From Oscillospiraceae bacterium (lineage in GTDB: Bacteria; Bacillota; Clostridia; Oscillospirales; SIG627), in the NCBI GenBank assembly GCA_015063605.1, contig SVTV01000026.1, positions 1 to 39,439 on the forward strand: a stretch of 39,439 nt of DNA, given 5' to 3'. The notes under the pieces were generated by a model. It made no database searches. It saw only the letters and a program-made list of their open reading frames with translations, and was not told the origin of the DNA. Shown one piece after another: positions 30,245-39,439 of this stretch. How positions within the stretch are numbered: the stretch's first letter is position 1; each line of letters opens with the position of its first letter. The position numbers were made by a program, and so were the translations under genes.

Positions 30245-31162
30245 TCAATTCAATATGTCCAAGAGCTGCGAAAGGTATGAATACGGAACGAATTCTCCGT
30301 TATCAAAAAGTTCCTTTATCTTATCAATGCTTGCGTACATCTTGTCGCAGGTCTCGCCCTCTTGAAGAATCACATCATCTAAATTGAAATCTTGCCGAAA
30401 CAGCCAGACATCGACAAAATTATCATCGCGTCTGAAGCTGATAACGCATTCTCCCAAGGCAGGATCTGCAGTCAGTCCCGTTTCTTCTTTAACTTCCCGC
30501 AATGCTGCTGTAATACTATCGTCTCCTGCAAGGGCAGAGCCGCCGGTGGACTCCCACATATTCGGAAAGCCTTTGTTCGGAGAACGCTTTGTCAGCAGAA
30601 ATTCGCCGCTGCTGTTCAGCAGCCACACATGAACTGCCAAGTGATATTCTCCGTCCTTCAGGAAGTCACCTCTGCGGTGAAGCTTTCCTGTAAGGTTGCG
30701 ATGCTCGTCATACACATCCCACATTTCATCGGCATTGCTCTGAATATTAAGCCATCCCTGGATGTTCACAAATAGCTTTTTATACAACTCAGGATATGTA
30801 AGATCTTTCGGTAAATAGTCGAAGAACATGATCTCCGCCATTTCACTCTCAGATGGGATATTTTCAAACTGCTTGATCTCTGCAAAATAAATCATTCCGC
30901 AATACTTATCGTCACGGCAAGCAAAAATCGGCTGTATATTAAATTCCAAAGCACCCGTTTCTTCCCACAACTCACGATTTGCGGCTTCATCAATGCTTTC
31001 TCCTTGTTCTCTGTGACCTCCCGGCATTTCCCAAGTATCCCGCTGCTTATGACGGCAAAACACCCATTTATCTTTATAGCGAGAAGCAATTATAACAACT
31101 TCAAGATAGGCGTCCGCTATTTCATTCGGTTTGTAAATAAAAAGGTTATCCATATTTTTCAA
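30245..31162 (-). CDS. Tandem Nudix hydrolase
   Basis: The 305-residue protein contains two Nudix domains. The first (about 8-130) has a complete Nudix box, GX5E-X7-REUXEEXGU, at 49-71 (Gly49, Glu55, Arg63-Glu64, Glu67-Glu68). The second (about 145-300) resembles isopentenyl-diphosphate isomerase-like Nudix proteins (WDVYDEHRNLTGKLHRRGD). Its box at 208-230 has Asp214 in place of the first Glu, with the REVKEETGL part kept. Either may hydrolyse nucleoside diphosphates linked to other groups. The start is TTG 31162, with AGGAG 6 nt upstream; ATG 31153 is an alternative. Less biased codons than its neighbours may point to a different origin. Confidence 0.87.
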   Translation of the reverse strand: MKNMDNLFIYKPNEIADAYLEVVIIASRYKDKWVFCRHKQRDTWEMPGGHREQGESIDEAANRELWEETGALEFNIQPIFACRDDKYCGMIYFAEIKQFENIPSESEMAEIMFFDYLPKDLTYPELYKKLFVNIQGWLNIQSNADEMWDVYDEHRNLTGKLHRRGDFLKDGEYHLAVHVWLLNSSGEFLLTKRSPNKGFPNMWESTGGSALAGDDSITAALREVKEETGLTADPALGECVISFRRDDNFVDVWLFRQDFNLDDVILQEGETCDKMYASIDKIKELFDNGEFVPYSYLSQLLDILN

Positions 31163-31479
31163 TTTATTCTCCTGTCTTCAACTATTTCTTATTATATATA
31201 CAGCAGCCGGAAAATTGGGCGCGCAGACGCACAATTTTGTTAAGCGCATGTTTTTGTTCGCACAAAAGCTGTTTGCGCTTATTATATCATAAAATGTATT
31301 TTTGAACAATGGAGATCAACAAAAAGACGCACCACTTTTTGTTAAAGCAAAACCGATAAACCGTATGGTCGTTTCGTTCCTGCGAAGCGGCCCTTTTTAT
31401 ATTCTCCCCAATGTTTATTTTTTCAAAAAAAGGAAATGATATATAAAAACCTTAATGAAACGAAAGGACAGATGCAAAC
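31163..31479. promoter_or_regulatory. Divergent intergenic region with Nudix promoter and hairpins
   Basis: On the minus strand TTGTTC (31304-31309) and TATAAT (31281-31286), spacer 17, are a probable Nudix promoter. The leader contains AAAATTG/CAATTTT (31211-31217 with 31232-31238). On the plus strand a terminator-like hairpin, GGTCGTTTCG/CGAAGCGGCC (31367-31392) followed by CTTTTTAT, precedes the giant gene. No clear promoter for that gene is visible between hairpin and start. Confidence 0.55.
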
Positions 31480-34400
31480 ATGATGCAAGATGCATTGAAG
31501 GAATATATCATTGAAAAAAAGAGGCTTTGGGAAACGGAAGGAAAAAGGCTCTCTTATTCTGTATCGGAATACAAAAAATGTCTTTTCGAGCTGAAAAGGA
31601 AGGTGGGAAGCGACAGAAAAAACGATCCCGAAAACATATCACCCGACACAAAAAGAGAGCTTGACCAAAAATTATATATTTTTGAGGAATCATTCGCCTC
31701 TGTAAGATCACAAGGTACATTTCCGGATAAAAAAACGCTTTATATATGCGGAAGCATCCTGAGGGATCATATCTCCTTTTTTCTCGATGAAGCATCATTG
31801 AAGGAAGCTGTGCGCCTTATATACGAGATATGCTTTTCCGACGGCTTTTTCGGAGACGAAAACGGAAGGGATATTCCTTTCGCCTTTTACCTTGAAGCCA
31901 TTCGTCTGGCTTCCCTCTCAATAAGCGGGGATCACGGCTCCAAGAAACACATTTCGATAGGGCAATTATCCGATGCGGTAAGGCTCATATCGGAGTTTGA
32001 CTTTTCACCCTTTATCACGGCTTTCTCTCCGATAGAACGTCTGTGGCGTAACATGAATTGGAAGGGAGAGGATATATACAAAATATCCGACCCGAAAACG
32101 AAAGCACTGATGCGCAGCAAGGTGAGAAAGGAAGCTCTGCGAAGGAAAAAAAGCGAGGAAGAATTTTTAAAAGAGATATCTCTTTCGGAGGATCCCGACG
32201 AAGCGGTAAGGAAGCTTTGTATGAAAAGCTCCTCGGGTATCCCCTATTTTTCATGTATTGCAATTCTTTTTCTTTTGTTTTCCGCTTCCTTGCTTTGCAT
32301 TTTGACATACAGCGGAATAAAAACCGTTTTTTCCCTTCTCTTTGTTCTCATTACCGCTGTCCCTCTTTATTCGTCGGCAAAATTCTTGACCGATAATATT
32401 TTTTCAAGACTTATCCCCGCAGAGGTAATACCCAAGCTTTCGGAAAGCGCCTTTTTGCAGGTAAGAGAAAAATATCCCACTCTTGTGGTGATAACCTCTC
32501 TATTCGCAAGTGAAAAGGATGTAATAAGCACATTCCGCTCCCTTGAAAAAAGATACCTTTCATCCGAAGCCGTGGAGGAAAGCCACACCGATAGGACTCT
32601 CTTTTTCTCCGTTCTTGCGGACTTACCCGAAAAAAGCGGAGATAAGGAAGAAAACAAAAGCTTTACGGCAGAGGAAATATCGCTTCTTGAAAAAGCGGAA
32701 AGGGAGCTATCCGCACTGAATAAGAAATACGGAAATAATTTCTTCCTTTTCACGAGAGAAAGAAGCCTCTCCCCCGATGGAGTTTACAGAGGATGGGAAA
32801 GAAAGAGAGGTGCTCTTCTCAGCCTTTCCTCTTTTTTATTGAAAAAGAAAAGCGAGATTATTTGTTCGGGAAGCACGCTGCTTCCCCGTGAGCTTGAAGG
32901 CATAAAATACGTTCTCACCCTTGACAGCGACACGGAAAACACCTTCTGCGGGATCTATCCTCTCATTGCCGCAATGGTTCATCCCTTCAATACGCCGAAG
33001 GTGTCAAAAACGGGTGTAAAGCACGTATACGAAGGCTGCGCCATCCTTCAGCCCGCCATGAGGACGCTTCTCTCCTCCTCCCGAAAAACGCCCTTTTCCC
33101 TTATAAGCTCCGGATCGGGTCTCGATGTGTATAACGGTCCGTTTTACGACACGTATCAGACTGTATTTAAAAAAGGTATCTTCTGCGGAAAAGGTATCTT
33201 CGAACTTCACGCCTTCAATGAGGTATTGGAGGACGCCTTTCCCGAAAATATAGTATTGAGCCACGATCTCCTTGAGGGTGCACGACTTTCAGCAAGCTTC
33301 ATAAGCGAGGTGTCACTGTTCGACGGCACTCCCGCATCGGCTGTATCGTATATGAAAAGAGCCTCACGATGGATAAGAGGAGATATTCAGGCGCTCAGGT
33401 TTGCAGGGAAATACGTTCCCACTCCATCCGGCGAAAAGAAAAGGAATCCCATACGCGGAATATACCGCTTCGCACTTTTTGACAACGGATTACGTGCCGT
33501 TCTCCCCGTATCGGTCTTATCCGCTCTGCTTTTGTCGTCATTCATTCCCTCGCCGCAAGCTTCGGCGGTTCTTTCTCTTTTTGCGCTCTCCTTCTATATT
33601 CTCCCGCCCCTTGTGTCATTTTTCACACTTCTCCTTTCGAAAAACAGAAATCCCCTTCTCAGGCGTTTTCTCGTTAATACCTTAAGCTCAGTTTACAGAA
33701 GCTTTCTTGTATGCGCTTACAGGATATCATCATTGGCGGAAAACGCATATATATCCGCAGATGCCGTCATCCGCTCTCTTTACAGAATGAATATTTCAAA
33801 GAAGCGCCTTCTCGATTGGCAGACCTTTGCCCACACGGAGTCGGGAGGAAAAAATAAGGGTGTACTGTCATATTGTAAAACACATCCTTTCTCCTTGATT
33901 GCGGGCTTATCTCTAATTCTTCTTTCAAATAACCCTGTAACTTTATTATCGGGGCTTTTTATGATACTTTTTCCCGTTGTATCATACGCTTCCTCGATCC
34001 CATATTCGGACAAACGGTCAAAAAAGCTTACCGATAAACAAAGAAAGACGATATTGGAATATGCAAGGGATTCATGGAGGTATTTCGAAGAAAACGTAAC
34101 GAAAAAAACGAACTTTCTCCCTCCCGACAATGTAGCCGTCTCTCCCCGTGAAGTCACCGCCATGCGTACCTCTCCCACAAATATAGGTCTCTTTCTCACC
34201 TCTGCCGTCGCCGCCTTCGACATGGGCTTTACCGATCCGGAAAAGCTGTTCTTAATGCTTCACAGGACTCTTTCGTCCATAGAGGACATGAAAAAATATA
34301 AGGGACACCTTTATAATTGGTATGATATTTCGTCCCTTTCGCCTCTCGGTGATTTTGTTTCAAGCGTTGACAGCGGTAATTACTGCGCCTGTCTCATAAT

Positions 34401-37400
34401 CCTTGAACGGTTTTTGAAGGAATATAAGTCAGATATTCCCTTCGACCTTATCAAAAGAACGGAAGCTCTCAGAAATATGTGCGACTTCACCGTTTTTTAC
34501 GATAAAAAGAGAGGCTTTCTTTCAATAGGAATAAACGCTTCAACGGACGAACGGGATAAGATCTGCTATGACAGATATATGAGCGAATCGAGAATAACGT
34601 CATATATCGCATGTGCAGAGCGTCATACTCCCGTGTCAATGTGGTTTTCATTGGGAAGAACGCTTCTGGAAAGCTCCTTCTTCTTGGGATGTGCATCATG
34701 GAGCGGAACCTGCTTTGAATATTTCATGCCATGTCTTTTCTTACCCACTCCATCGGAAAGCTTCAATGAGGAATCATTGAAATACGCTTTCTCTCATCAG
34801 AAAAGGTATTCCTTCCCCTTTCCCGACAGCAAGGGAAAAAATGTATACGGTATAAGCGAAAGCTGTTATTATTCCTTTGACGGGGATATGAATTACAGAT
34901 ACAAGGCATTCGGTATCCCCGATCTTGCGCTTGATGAGGAAGCAGTAAGGGAAAAGCATCATATCATTTCGCCGTATTCGTCATTTCTCATGATGAGAAT
35001 GGCGCCCGATCAGATCCTGAACAATCTTTCCATATTGAAGGATGGAGGAATGTACGGAAAATACGGATTTTACGAAGCCGCCGATATAGGCTCTGTCCGC
35101 TCCCGTATCGTAAAATGCTTCATGGCGCACCACATCGGAATGTCACTTATGGCTTGCGATGATATACTCAATGAGGATATATTTCCGAAAAGATTCATGA
35201 GTGACGAAAAAATGGCGGGAGCGGAAAGCATTCTCGGGGAAAGTGTGCCTGCGGACGCTCCCGTTCACACATGGTCGAAGATGTTGAGAGATGATTCTCC
35301 GTATTCAAAGAGAAATTACCCCTCACGAAGATCGGATCATATGTCAAGAGTAATATACGGTAATGAAAAGCTTGTCACCTTAAGCGGTCACAATATAAAC
35401 GCCGTTGTGTCCGATAACGGTACTTTCTTCCTTTCCACCCGTTCAAGGGAATTGACGGATATCACAAAGCGTCCTTTATCTCCGAATTCCCACGGAGGCA
35501 TCGTTCTTTACGGTAAATGTAAAAATGAGGTCATATCCTCCTTCATGACGGAAAACAGCAGACGGACATTTTCTCATACGGAAAATTCCTGCACGCTCAT
35601 CTGCTCCTTGGGAAGCGACAAGCATTCCTCGGTCACCTTCGAAAGTATCCTTTCAAGGGAAACCCGCACCTCACTGTTTTCCGTATCCTCCACCGCTTCC
35701 CTCGGCTTACAAAAGGCGGGGATATATATAGATGTTTGTGCGGACACATATGAAGCCTTCCGCTCTCATCCCGCATTTTCATCCATGTTCGTTTTCTGCG
35801 AAAAATTCTCCGACAAAGGGATATACCTTTTTGAGAGACGTCAAAGAGAGCGTGAAAGATCTCCGTTTTTCATGGCTGTGGGAGCGGTGATCCCCGATCT
35901 GAACGGGAAAAGAGCAGAGATCGGATACGAAAGCTTTTTGCGAAACGATCTTGCAACTCTTTCCTCTTATCCCGATACCTCATCAAGACTCATTATGTCG
36001 GAGAAGGAAAAAGAAAACCGTAAGGAGAAGCAAGGATCGTTTCCCATGCTCTCACCGGAATTTCTTCTTACAGCCTCGGTGAAAAACGATAAATTCAAGG
36101 AGTGTGATCCCGTAAAGAAGATCGTATTCATCATCTCCTGCGGAAGCACAGCAAGTGAAGCCGTAAGCGCGTTTGAAAAGACTGCGGAAAGGATAAAAAC
36201 GCCCTTTGTGACAGATATCACCATTCATCCGTCGGAGATGTCTGCGGAGGATCTGTCCTTCGGCTCGCTCTTGCTGAAGAATACCTTTTATAAGGTATTC
36301 CCGCCCAAAATTTCTGAAGAACGCTCTGTCATATCCCGCGGATTTTCAAAAAACGATCTGTGGTCTCTCGGTATATCGGGAGATGTGCCCATAATAACAA
36401 TGCGTGTCACCGACAGAACCCCGAAGAAGGATATACTTTCCATTCTCCGTCTTCACTCCGCACACCGAAGTGCGGGCAATATATACGATCTTGTATTTTC
36501 CGTAAACGAGCCGGGAGGATATTATACCGCCGCTTCCTCAACTCTTCGGGGAATGATAGAAAGAGAAGGCTTTTCGTATATGATGAATTCGAAGGGCGGA
36601 ATTTTTATCATAATAAACGAAAACGGCTCGTCGGAGATCCTTTTCAGATGCTGTTCAAGGCTTTTTTTCAACGAGCTTTCAGAAATACCGAAGCTTTTGA
36701 GTGCAGATTCTGCCTCTGTGCGAACAATTGCTCCCTGCGGAATTGCCGAAAAGTCTACTTTCTTATGTGATGCCTTTCCCAAGGTGTTGCCCGATACGGG
36801 ATTCTCCGATTGCGGATACACCTTCGAAAGAGACAAAAAGCCGCCTGTTCCTTACGCATTTCCCATTGCTTCTCCGAAATTCGGATGTATCGTTACGGAT
36901 TCAAGCCTCGGATTTACCTGGTGGAAAAATTCACAGCAAAGCCGCCTCACCTTCTGGGACGGCGGTATCTATTCTGATTCTCTTTTGTCGGAATCTCTTT
37001 TCATTGAGATCAATGATGCAACGGGAGTGAGAAAAACAAGCTGTGATCTTGTAAAGAACTCAAAGCGCATATCGTATTCCATGGGCAGAGCCGATTATTA
37101 CGGCATGGTCAAGGATACGGGATACAGAATATCCGTTGCCGCACACCCGAAGCTCGCAGTAAAAGCCGTAAGTCTGACCGTCTTTCCTCCCATATCGGAG
37201 GAAGCACGCAGTATAAGAGCCGTATACACCCTCACAAAGATACCCGGAAATATTCCCGCAGGAGCTTGTGTTCTGACTGCGGAGCGCAAAGAGCCATCCG
37301 CCGTAATCCTGAGAAACGTTCCTTACGAAGAAAATACTCCCGATATTTTCATTAAGGGAAAGGGCGGAAGATTTGATATTATTCCTTGCAAAAACGGAAA

Positions 37401-38922
37401 TACCGCTGTGAGTCTGGAGACAAAGATATCAAAAGAGTCGGAAATGACATTTTTCATCGGCGTTTCCTCCTCTCCCGAGCAGGAAAAATATCTTTCCGCT
37501 TATACCTCCCTTTACGGTATCGATAAAATTTGCGGTGAATACAAAAATAAGATATCCAAGCTTCTTCCGCCAATGGAAAAGAACATCAATATGACGGAAG
37601 AACGTCATTCCTTTTTCAATTTCTGGCTTCCCTATCAATCCGTGGTTTGCAGAATGCTTGCAAGATCGGGGCTGTACCAATCGGGAGGCGCATACGGCTT
37701 CCGAGATCAGCTGCAGGATTGCCTTGTATATCTTGACACCTCGCCCGAATACGCAAAGCGAATGATATTGAAAATGGCTTCTCGTCAGTTTGAGGAGGGA
37801 GACGTTCTTCATTGGTTTCATATTTTCACGAAGGACGGAAGAGCGGTGACCTCGGGAATACGTTCGACCTGCTCGGACGATTATCTGTGGCTCATTTTCG
37901 TAGTATGTGAGTATGTCGATAAAACAAGAGACAGGGACATTCTCGATATACGTGTCCCCTTTCTTTCGGCTCCCGAGCTTTCAAGGGATGAAAGAGAACG
38001 TTATATCAATGATGCACGTAATGGATCAAGCGGTACCGTAAGAGAGCATCTTTTCAGAGCGGTATCTCTGTTTCTCAAGAGAGGTACGGGCAAGCATTCT
38101 CTTGCATTGATGCTGGGCGGAGATTGGAATGACGGAATGGGAAAAATAGGCGACAACGGTGGCGAAAGCGTGTGGCTTACAATGTTTGCCATGATATGCT
38201 TTTATTCTCTTTCCGTCTGCATCAAGCATGAGGATCCCGATAAAGCTAAAAGGCTCTGCTCCGTCGTTTCCGAAATGGCTGAGGCGGTCAACAAATACGG
38301 CAGGGGAGAAAAATGGTTCGGGAGAGCATATTACGGCGACGGCACTCCCGTAGGCTTCGACACCTCGATCAAAAGCGAATGCTCCATTGATGCCATCTCC
38401 CAAAGCTTTGCCATGTATATGTATCATAAGATACCGTTTCTGCAAAGCGAGGAATTGCTGAGCTTTATAAAGCTTTCTCTGAACTGTGCCTACAACGAGC
38501 TTTTCGATGAGGAAAAGGGGATAATAAAGCTGTTTAATCCTCCCTTCTCCGATACGCACCATATCAAAGATCATGACCCCGGTTATATAAAGTGCTACCC
38601 CGAGGGAATGAGAGAAAACGGCGGTCAGTACACCCACGGCGCATTATGGCTTGCGGATGCCTTTCTTCTTTGTGCGGAGCATGATAAGAGTCGGGAAAGA
38701 CTTATTCTTCTCGAAAGAGGAAGAAAGCTCTTCAATGCTCTTATTCCGTACAAAAAGGCGCAAAGCGATGCGTATATGCGTGAGCCTTATGTGCTCTGTG
38801 CCGATATTTACTCCAACAAGGAATACAACGGTCAGGGCGGATGGAGCTGGTACACGGGTTCTGCGGGATGGATGTACAGAATTTATCGCTATCATATTGA
38901 CAAATTGAAGGATTTTATGTAA
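31480..38922 (+). CDS. Cyclic beta-1,2-glucan synthase-like giant membrane enzyme
   Basis: A 2480-residue protein with the order of NdvB/ChvB enzymes: an N-terminal region, transmembrane helices (about 250-310), a GT84-type glycosyltransferase (about 330-640; LTLDSDTENT near 480, SHDLLEGARL near 593, RWIRGDIQALRF near 630), more helices (about 665-835), a glucoamylase-like domain (about 850-1230), beta-sandwich regions (about 1290-2000) and a GH94-type barrel (about 2045-2480) with GGDWNDGMG, Asp2215 and Asp2218 marking the catalytic acid site. In proteobacteria these make osmoprotective cyclic glucans. It is shorter than the 2800-plus residues usual there. AAAGGA lies 13 nt before ATG 31480, and ATG 31483 is equally possible. 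The product is inferred. Confidence 0.87.
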   Translation: MMQDALKEYIIEKKRLWETEGKRLSYSVSEYKKCLFELKRKVGSDRKNDPENISPDTKRELDQKLYIFEESFASVRSQGTFPDKKTLYICGSILRDHISFFLDEASLKEAVRLIYEICFSDGFFGDENGRDIPFAFYLEAIRLASLSISGDHGSKKHISIGQLSDAVRLISEFDFSPFITAFSPIERLWRNMNWKGEDIYKISDPKTKALMRSKVRKEALRRKKSEEEFLKEISLSEDPDEAVRKLCMKSSSGIPYFSCIAILFLLFSASLLCILTYSGIKTVFSLLFVLITAVPLYSSAKFLTDNIFSRLIPAEVIPKLSESAFLQVREKYPTLVVITSLFASEKDVISTFRSLEKRYLSSEAVEESHTDRTLFFSVLADLPEKSGDKEENKSFTAEEISLLEKAERELSALNKKYGNNFFLFTRERSLSPDGVYRGWERKRGALLSLSSFLLKKKSEIICSGSTLLPRELEGIKYVLTLDSDTENTFCGIYPLIAAMVHPFNTPKVSKTGVKHVYEGCAILQPAMRTLLSSSRKTPFSLISSGSGLDVYNGPFYDTYQTVFKKGIFCGKGIFELHAFNEVLEDAFPENIVLSHDLLEGARLSASFISEVSLFDGTPASAVSYMKRASRWIRGDIQALRFAGKYVPTPSGEKKRNPIRGIYRFALFDNGLRAVLPVSVLSALLLSSFIPSPQASAVLSLFALSFYILPPLVSFFTLLLSKNRNPLLRRFLVNTLSSVYRSFLVCAYRISSLAENAYISADAVIRSLYRMNISKKRLLDWQTFAHTESGGKNKGVLSYCKTHPFSLIAGLSLILLSNNPVTLLSGLFMILFPVVSYASSIPYSDKRSKKLTDKQRKTILEYARDSWRYFEENVTKKTNFLPPDNVAVSPREVTAMRTSPTNIGLFLTSAVAAFDMGFTDPEKLFLMLHRTLSSIEDMKKYKGHLYNWYDISSLSPLGDFVSSVDSGNYCACLIILERFLKEYKSDIPFDLIKRTEALRNMCDFTVFYDKKRGFLSIGINASTDERDKICYDRYMSESRITSYIACAERHTPVSMWFSLGRTLLESSFFLGCASWSGTCFEYFMPCLFLPTPSESFNEESLKYAFSHQKRYSFPFPDSKGKNVYGISESCYYSFDGDMNYRYKAFGIPDLALDEEAVREKHHIISPYSSFLMMRMAPDQILNNLSILKDGGMYGKYGFYEAADIGSVRSRIVKCFMAHHIGMSLMACDDILNEDIFPKRFMSDEKMAGAESILGESVPADAPVHTWSKMLRDDSPYSKRNYPSRRSDHMSRVIYGNEKLVTLSGHNINAVVSDNGTFFLSTRSRELTDITKRPLSPNSHGGIVLYGKCKNEVISSFMTENSRRTFSHTENSCTLICSLGSDKHSSVTFESILSRETRTSLFSVSSTASLGLQKAGIYIDVCADTYEAFRSHPAFSSMFVFCEKFSDKGIYLFERRQRERERSPFFMAVGAVIPDLNGKRAEIGYESFLRNDLATLSSYPDTSSRLIMSEKEKENRKEKQGSFPMLSPEFLLTASVKNDKFKECDPVKKIVFIISCGSTASEAVSAFEKTAERIKTPFVTDITIHPSEMSAEDLSFGSLLLKNTFYKVFPPKISEERSVISRGFSKNDLWSLGISGDVPIITMRVTDRTPKKDILSILRLHSAHRSAGNIYDLVFSVNEPGGYYTAASSTLRGMIEREGFSYMMNSKGGIFIIINENGSSEILFRCCSRLFFNELSEIPKLLSADSASVRTIAPCGIAEKSTFLCDAFPKVLPDTGFSDCGYTFERDKKPPVPYAFPIASPKFGCIVTDSSLGFTWWKNSQQSRLTFWDGGIYSDSLLSESLFIEINDATGVRKTSCDLVKNSKRISYSMGRADYYGMVKDTGYRISVAAHPKLAVKAVSLTVFPPISEEARSIRAVYTLTKIPGNIPAGACVLTAERKEPSAVILRNVPYEENTPDIFIKGKGGRFDIIPCKNGNTAVSLETKISKESEMTFFIGVSSSPEQEKYLSAYTSLYGIDKICGEYKNKISKLLPPMEKNINMTEERHSFFNFWLPYQSVVCRMLARSGLYQSGGAYGFRDQLQDCLVYLDTSPEYAKRMILKMASRQFEEGDVLHWFHIFTKDGRAVTSGIRSTCSDDYLWLIFVVCEYVDKTRDRDILDIRVPFLSAPELSRDERERYINDARNGSSGTVREHLFRAVSLFLKRGTGKHSLALMLGGDWNDGMGKIGDNGGESVWLTMFAMICFYSLSVCIKHEDPDKAKRLCSVVSEMAEAVNKYGRGEKWFGRAYYGDGTPVGFDTSIKSECSIDAISQSFAMYMYHKIPFLQSEELLSFIKLSLNCAYNELFDEEKGIIKLFNPPFSDTHHIKDHDPGYIKCYPEGMRENGGQYTHGALWLADAFLLCAEHDKSRERLILLERGRKLFNALIPYKKAQSDAYMREPYVLCADIYSNKEYNGQGGWSWYTGSAGWMYRIYRYHIDKLKDFM

Positions 38923-38930
38923 AATTGTAT

Positions 38931-38963
38931 ACGGGATGTCATGTAATAATACGGGCATCCCGT
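38931..38963 (+). terminator. Hairpin after the giant gene, possible terminator
   Basis: ACGGGATGTC (38931-38940) pairs with GGCATCCCGT (38954-38963) with one G-T pair. The following sequence is AT-rich without a clean T-run. Confidence 0.55.
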
Positions 38964-39007
38964 AATCATATCATTCAACCTGCAGAAAAGCTTGAAAGGA
39001 TAGTACA

Positions 39008-39439
39008 ATGTTACGTAAAAACACAAGTACCTTGCACCGTATGATCTCACTTGCGGTATCGCTTCTTATGATATTTGCACCCTGCGCCGCAGTATTATCA
39101 TATCCCGTCAGCGGTGCGGCATCAGATGAGAAGCCCCTTAAAACAAGGGTAACATATTATACGGATGAGGAAAGAGCCATTATCAAAGAAAATGCCGAAG
39201 GCTACTATGCGGGCACAAAGACCTCATATATAAATGCCGCAGAAAAATATCTTAACTATACATATGAAGATCTTTGGTCCGTACTGCCTTCTCAGCTTGT
39301 ACCGAGATCAGCCGCCGTCAATCAGCCCAAGGGCTGTCTCAACTGCGGAAAGGCTATCGACGCATACGGAAACTATCCGTACACCTTCAATACGGATTCC
39401 GCTCCGTGGAAATTGACCTGCCCCTCATGTAAGATGCAG
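39008..39439 (+). CDS. Heparinase II/III-like secreted protein, partial
   Basis: 144 codons to the window edge, frame open. ATG 39008 follows GAAAGGA. A signal peptide is clear (positive start LRKNTSTLHR, hydrophobic ISLAVSLLMIFAPCAAVL, cleavage near SGAAS). The mature start has TYYTDEERAIIKENAEGYYAG, then a CxxC (CLNCGKAIDAYGNYPYTF) and another (PWKLTCPSCK). Paired CxxC motifs with this GNYPY/PWKLTCP wording are typical of the N-terminus of secreted heparinase II/III-like enzymes, polysaccharide lyases for uronic-acid glycans. That family call is from memory of the pattern. The rest, including the catalytic region, lies beyond the window. Confidence 0.72.
   Translation, partial: MLRKNTSTLHRMISLAVSLLMIFAPCAAVLSYPVSGAASDEKPLKTRVTYYTDEERAIIKENAEGYYAGTKTSYINAAEKYLNYTYEDLWSVLPSQLVPRSAAVNQPKGCLNCGKAIDAYGNYPYTFNTDSAPWKLTCPSCKMQ

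Overview
The window looks like a chromosome segment of an obligately anaerobic, monoderm, polysaccharide-using Clostridia-type bacterium, probably an uncultured gut or rumen lineage near Oscillospirales or Christensenellales. The reasons are near-consensus sigma-A promoters with 17-base spacers, strong AGGAGG-type ribosome binding sites, lipoprotein signal peptides, surface proteins ending in a TGD-hydrophobic-NKKR sorting tail, and an anaerobe's oxygen-defence set (flavodiiron protein, rubredoxin, ferritin). The lineage is an inference from gene content only.

Layout. 1-467: two tRNA genes (initiator Met, Leu-UAA) with promoter and terminator, minus strand. 468-3180: a GH78 alpha-L-rhamnosidase overlapping an MGMT-type protein. 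3198-7412: a membrane protein, then a DegT-family aminotransferase and a Gfo/Idh/MocA oxidoreductase. 7365-8300: gene-free, repeat-rich DNA holding a remnant toxin-antitoxin copy. 8306-13398: two secreted, C-terminally anchored surface proteins flanking two paralogous AraC regulators. 13402-14501: a cysteine-rich protein with a DUF1284-like part. 14511-16030: the most unusual region, in which REP-like hairpin repeats alternate with two intact copies and one relic of a compact type I toxin-antitoxin locus. 16082-17367: an SPFH/band-7 protein with a ribbon-helix-helix partner. 17383-19555: a DUF4838 glycosidase-like enzyme. 19634-24640: a Crp/Fnr regulator divergent from a [4Fe-4S] protein, a flavodiiron-flavin reductase-rubredoxin fusion, ferritin, rubredoxin and a ZIP transporter. 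24682-30186: a carbohydrate ABC importer whose binding protein has an extra C-terminal membrane anchor, then an OB-fold-like lipoprotein. 30200-31309: a tandem-Nudix protein. 31480-38922: a 2480-residue cyclic beta-1,2-glucan synthase-like protein. 39008-end: the start of a heparinase II/III-like secreted protein.

Themes. Carbohydrate turnover (GH78, DUF4838, ABC importer, glucan synthase-like enzyme, heparinase-like enzyme) dominates. Oxygen, NO and iron handling is concentrated in 19.6-24.6 kb.

The best candidate for an undescribed system is the toxin-antitoxin family at about 7.8, 14.8 and 15.4 kb. Each intact copy encodes a 28-residue hydrophobic peptide on the minus strand. A convergent antisense RNA on the plus strand shares a two-way terminator with it. 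The two RNAs begin with the same leader because the outer ends of the locus form an inverted repeat. The toxin's ribosome binding site lies in a possible two-state hairpin. The cassette joins the surrounding repeats at a recurring junction.
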